The notes under the pieces: model-generated
Seen by the model: the letters and a program-made list of their open reading frames with translations, nothing else
The model's database searches: none
What the model was told of the DNA's origin: nothing
Part shown: positions 7,521-7,560 of the stretch, one piece after another
Position numbering within the stretch: position 1 is the first letter of the stretch
Layout of the letters: the number at the start of each line of letters is the position of its first letter
Translations under genes and position numbers: made by a program
NCBI GenBank assembly: GCA_003229995.1
Contig: QIGJ01000371.1
Location: forward strand, 1 to 7,560
DNA from: Gammaproteobacteria bacterium
GTDB lineage: Bacteria > Pseudomonadota > Gammaproteobacteria > SZUA-152
Direction of reading: 5' to 3'
Length of the DNA: 7,560 nt

Positions 7521-7560
7521 ATGTTTCGCCCCGTTTGTTGTTTGATCGCTGTCACCGCCA
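7521..7560 (+). CDS. Start of an unidentified ORF, cut off by the window end
   Basis: An ATG at 7521 has GGAG (7511-7514) six bases upstream, a good ribosome-binding site; a second ATG at 7515 is in frame but directly touches that site. Only 13 codons are visible, reading MFRPVCCLIAVTA, one Arg followed by a hydrophobic run with two Cys. This looks more like a signal peptide or membrane segment than the N-terminus of RnpA, which is the expected neighbour. The fragment is too short to assign a function. A frameshift or sequence error, or rnpA starting further on, would also explain it. Confidence 0.35.
   Translation, partial: MFRPVCCLIAVTA

Overview
This window is the replication-origin neighbourhood of a bacterial chromosome. 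Five complete genes are present: dnaA, dnaN, recF and gyrB on the minus strand, in that transcriptional order, and rpmH (ribosomal protein L34) running divergently on the plus strand at the right end. The gene order, the 806-residue GyrB with the long insertion after its TOPRIM domain, and the L34 sequence point to a gammaproteobacterium. Two perfect parS sites suggest a lineage with a chromosomal ParABS system (as in Pseudomonas- or Xanthomonas-like groups) rather than an enteric. I cannot name the genus. Base composition looks moderate and even, and no gene looks foreign, broken or fused.

Layout from left to right. Positions 1-270 lie downstream of gyrB and hold no recognisable gene, only small palindromes. 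gyrB occupies 271-2691. The 339-bp gap 2692-3030 carries a dispersed-repeat-like palindrome built on the CGCAAAGG motif. recF (3031-4101) contains two exact 16-bp parS sites inside its reading frame. dnaN is at 4144-5250. The 317-bp gap 5251-5567 looks like oriC. It has an AT-rich unwinding region with TTA/CTA triplets, a DnaA box next to it across a GC-richer spacer, a possible IHF site, and four further DnaA boxes in a roughly symmetrical layout that recalls E. coli oriC. dnaA (5568-6965) starts at GTG. The 394-bp divergent gap 6966-7359 holds another perfect DnaA box (likely dnaA autoregulation), a consensus-like -35 element for rpmH, and a long structured rpmH leader. rpmH (7360-7494) is followed by a ribosome-binding site and the first codons of an ORF that does not look like the expected rnpA.

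How the parts work together: DnaA binds the boxes in 5251-5567, opens the adjacent AT-rich DNA and recruits the replisome. DnaN is the sliding clamp, RecF acts in gap repair and fork restart, and GyrB with GyrA removes positive supercoils ahead of forks. ParB, encoded outside the window, would load at the two parS sites about 1.6-2.3 kb from oriC and drive origin segregation. The most interesting features are non-coding signals: parS embedded in recF codons, the E. coli-like origin layout without GATC sites, the CGCAAAGG palindrome, and the apparent absence of rnpA directly after rpmH. I saw no defence system, mobile element, CRISPR array or novel gene cluster.
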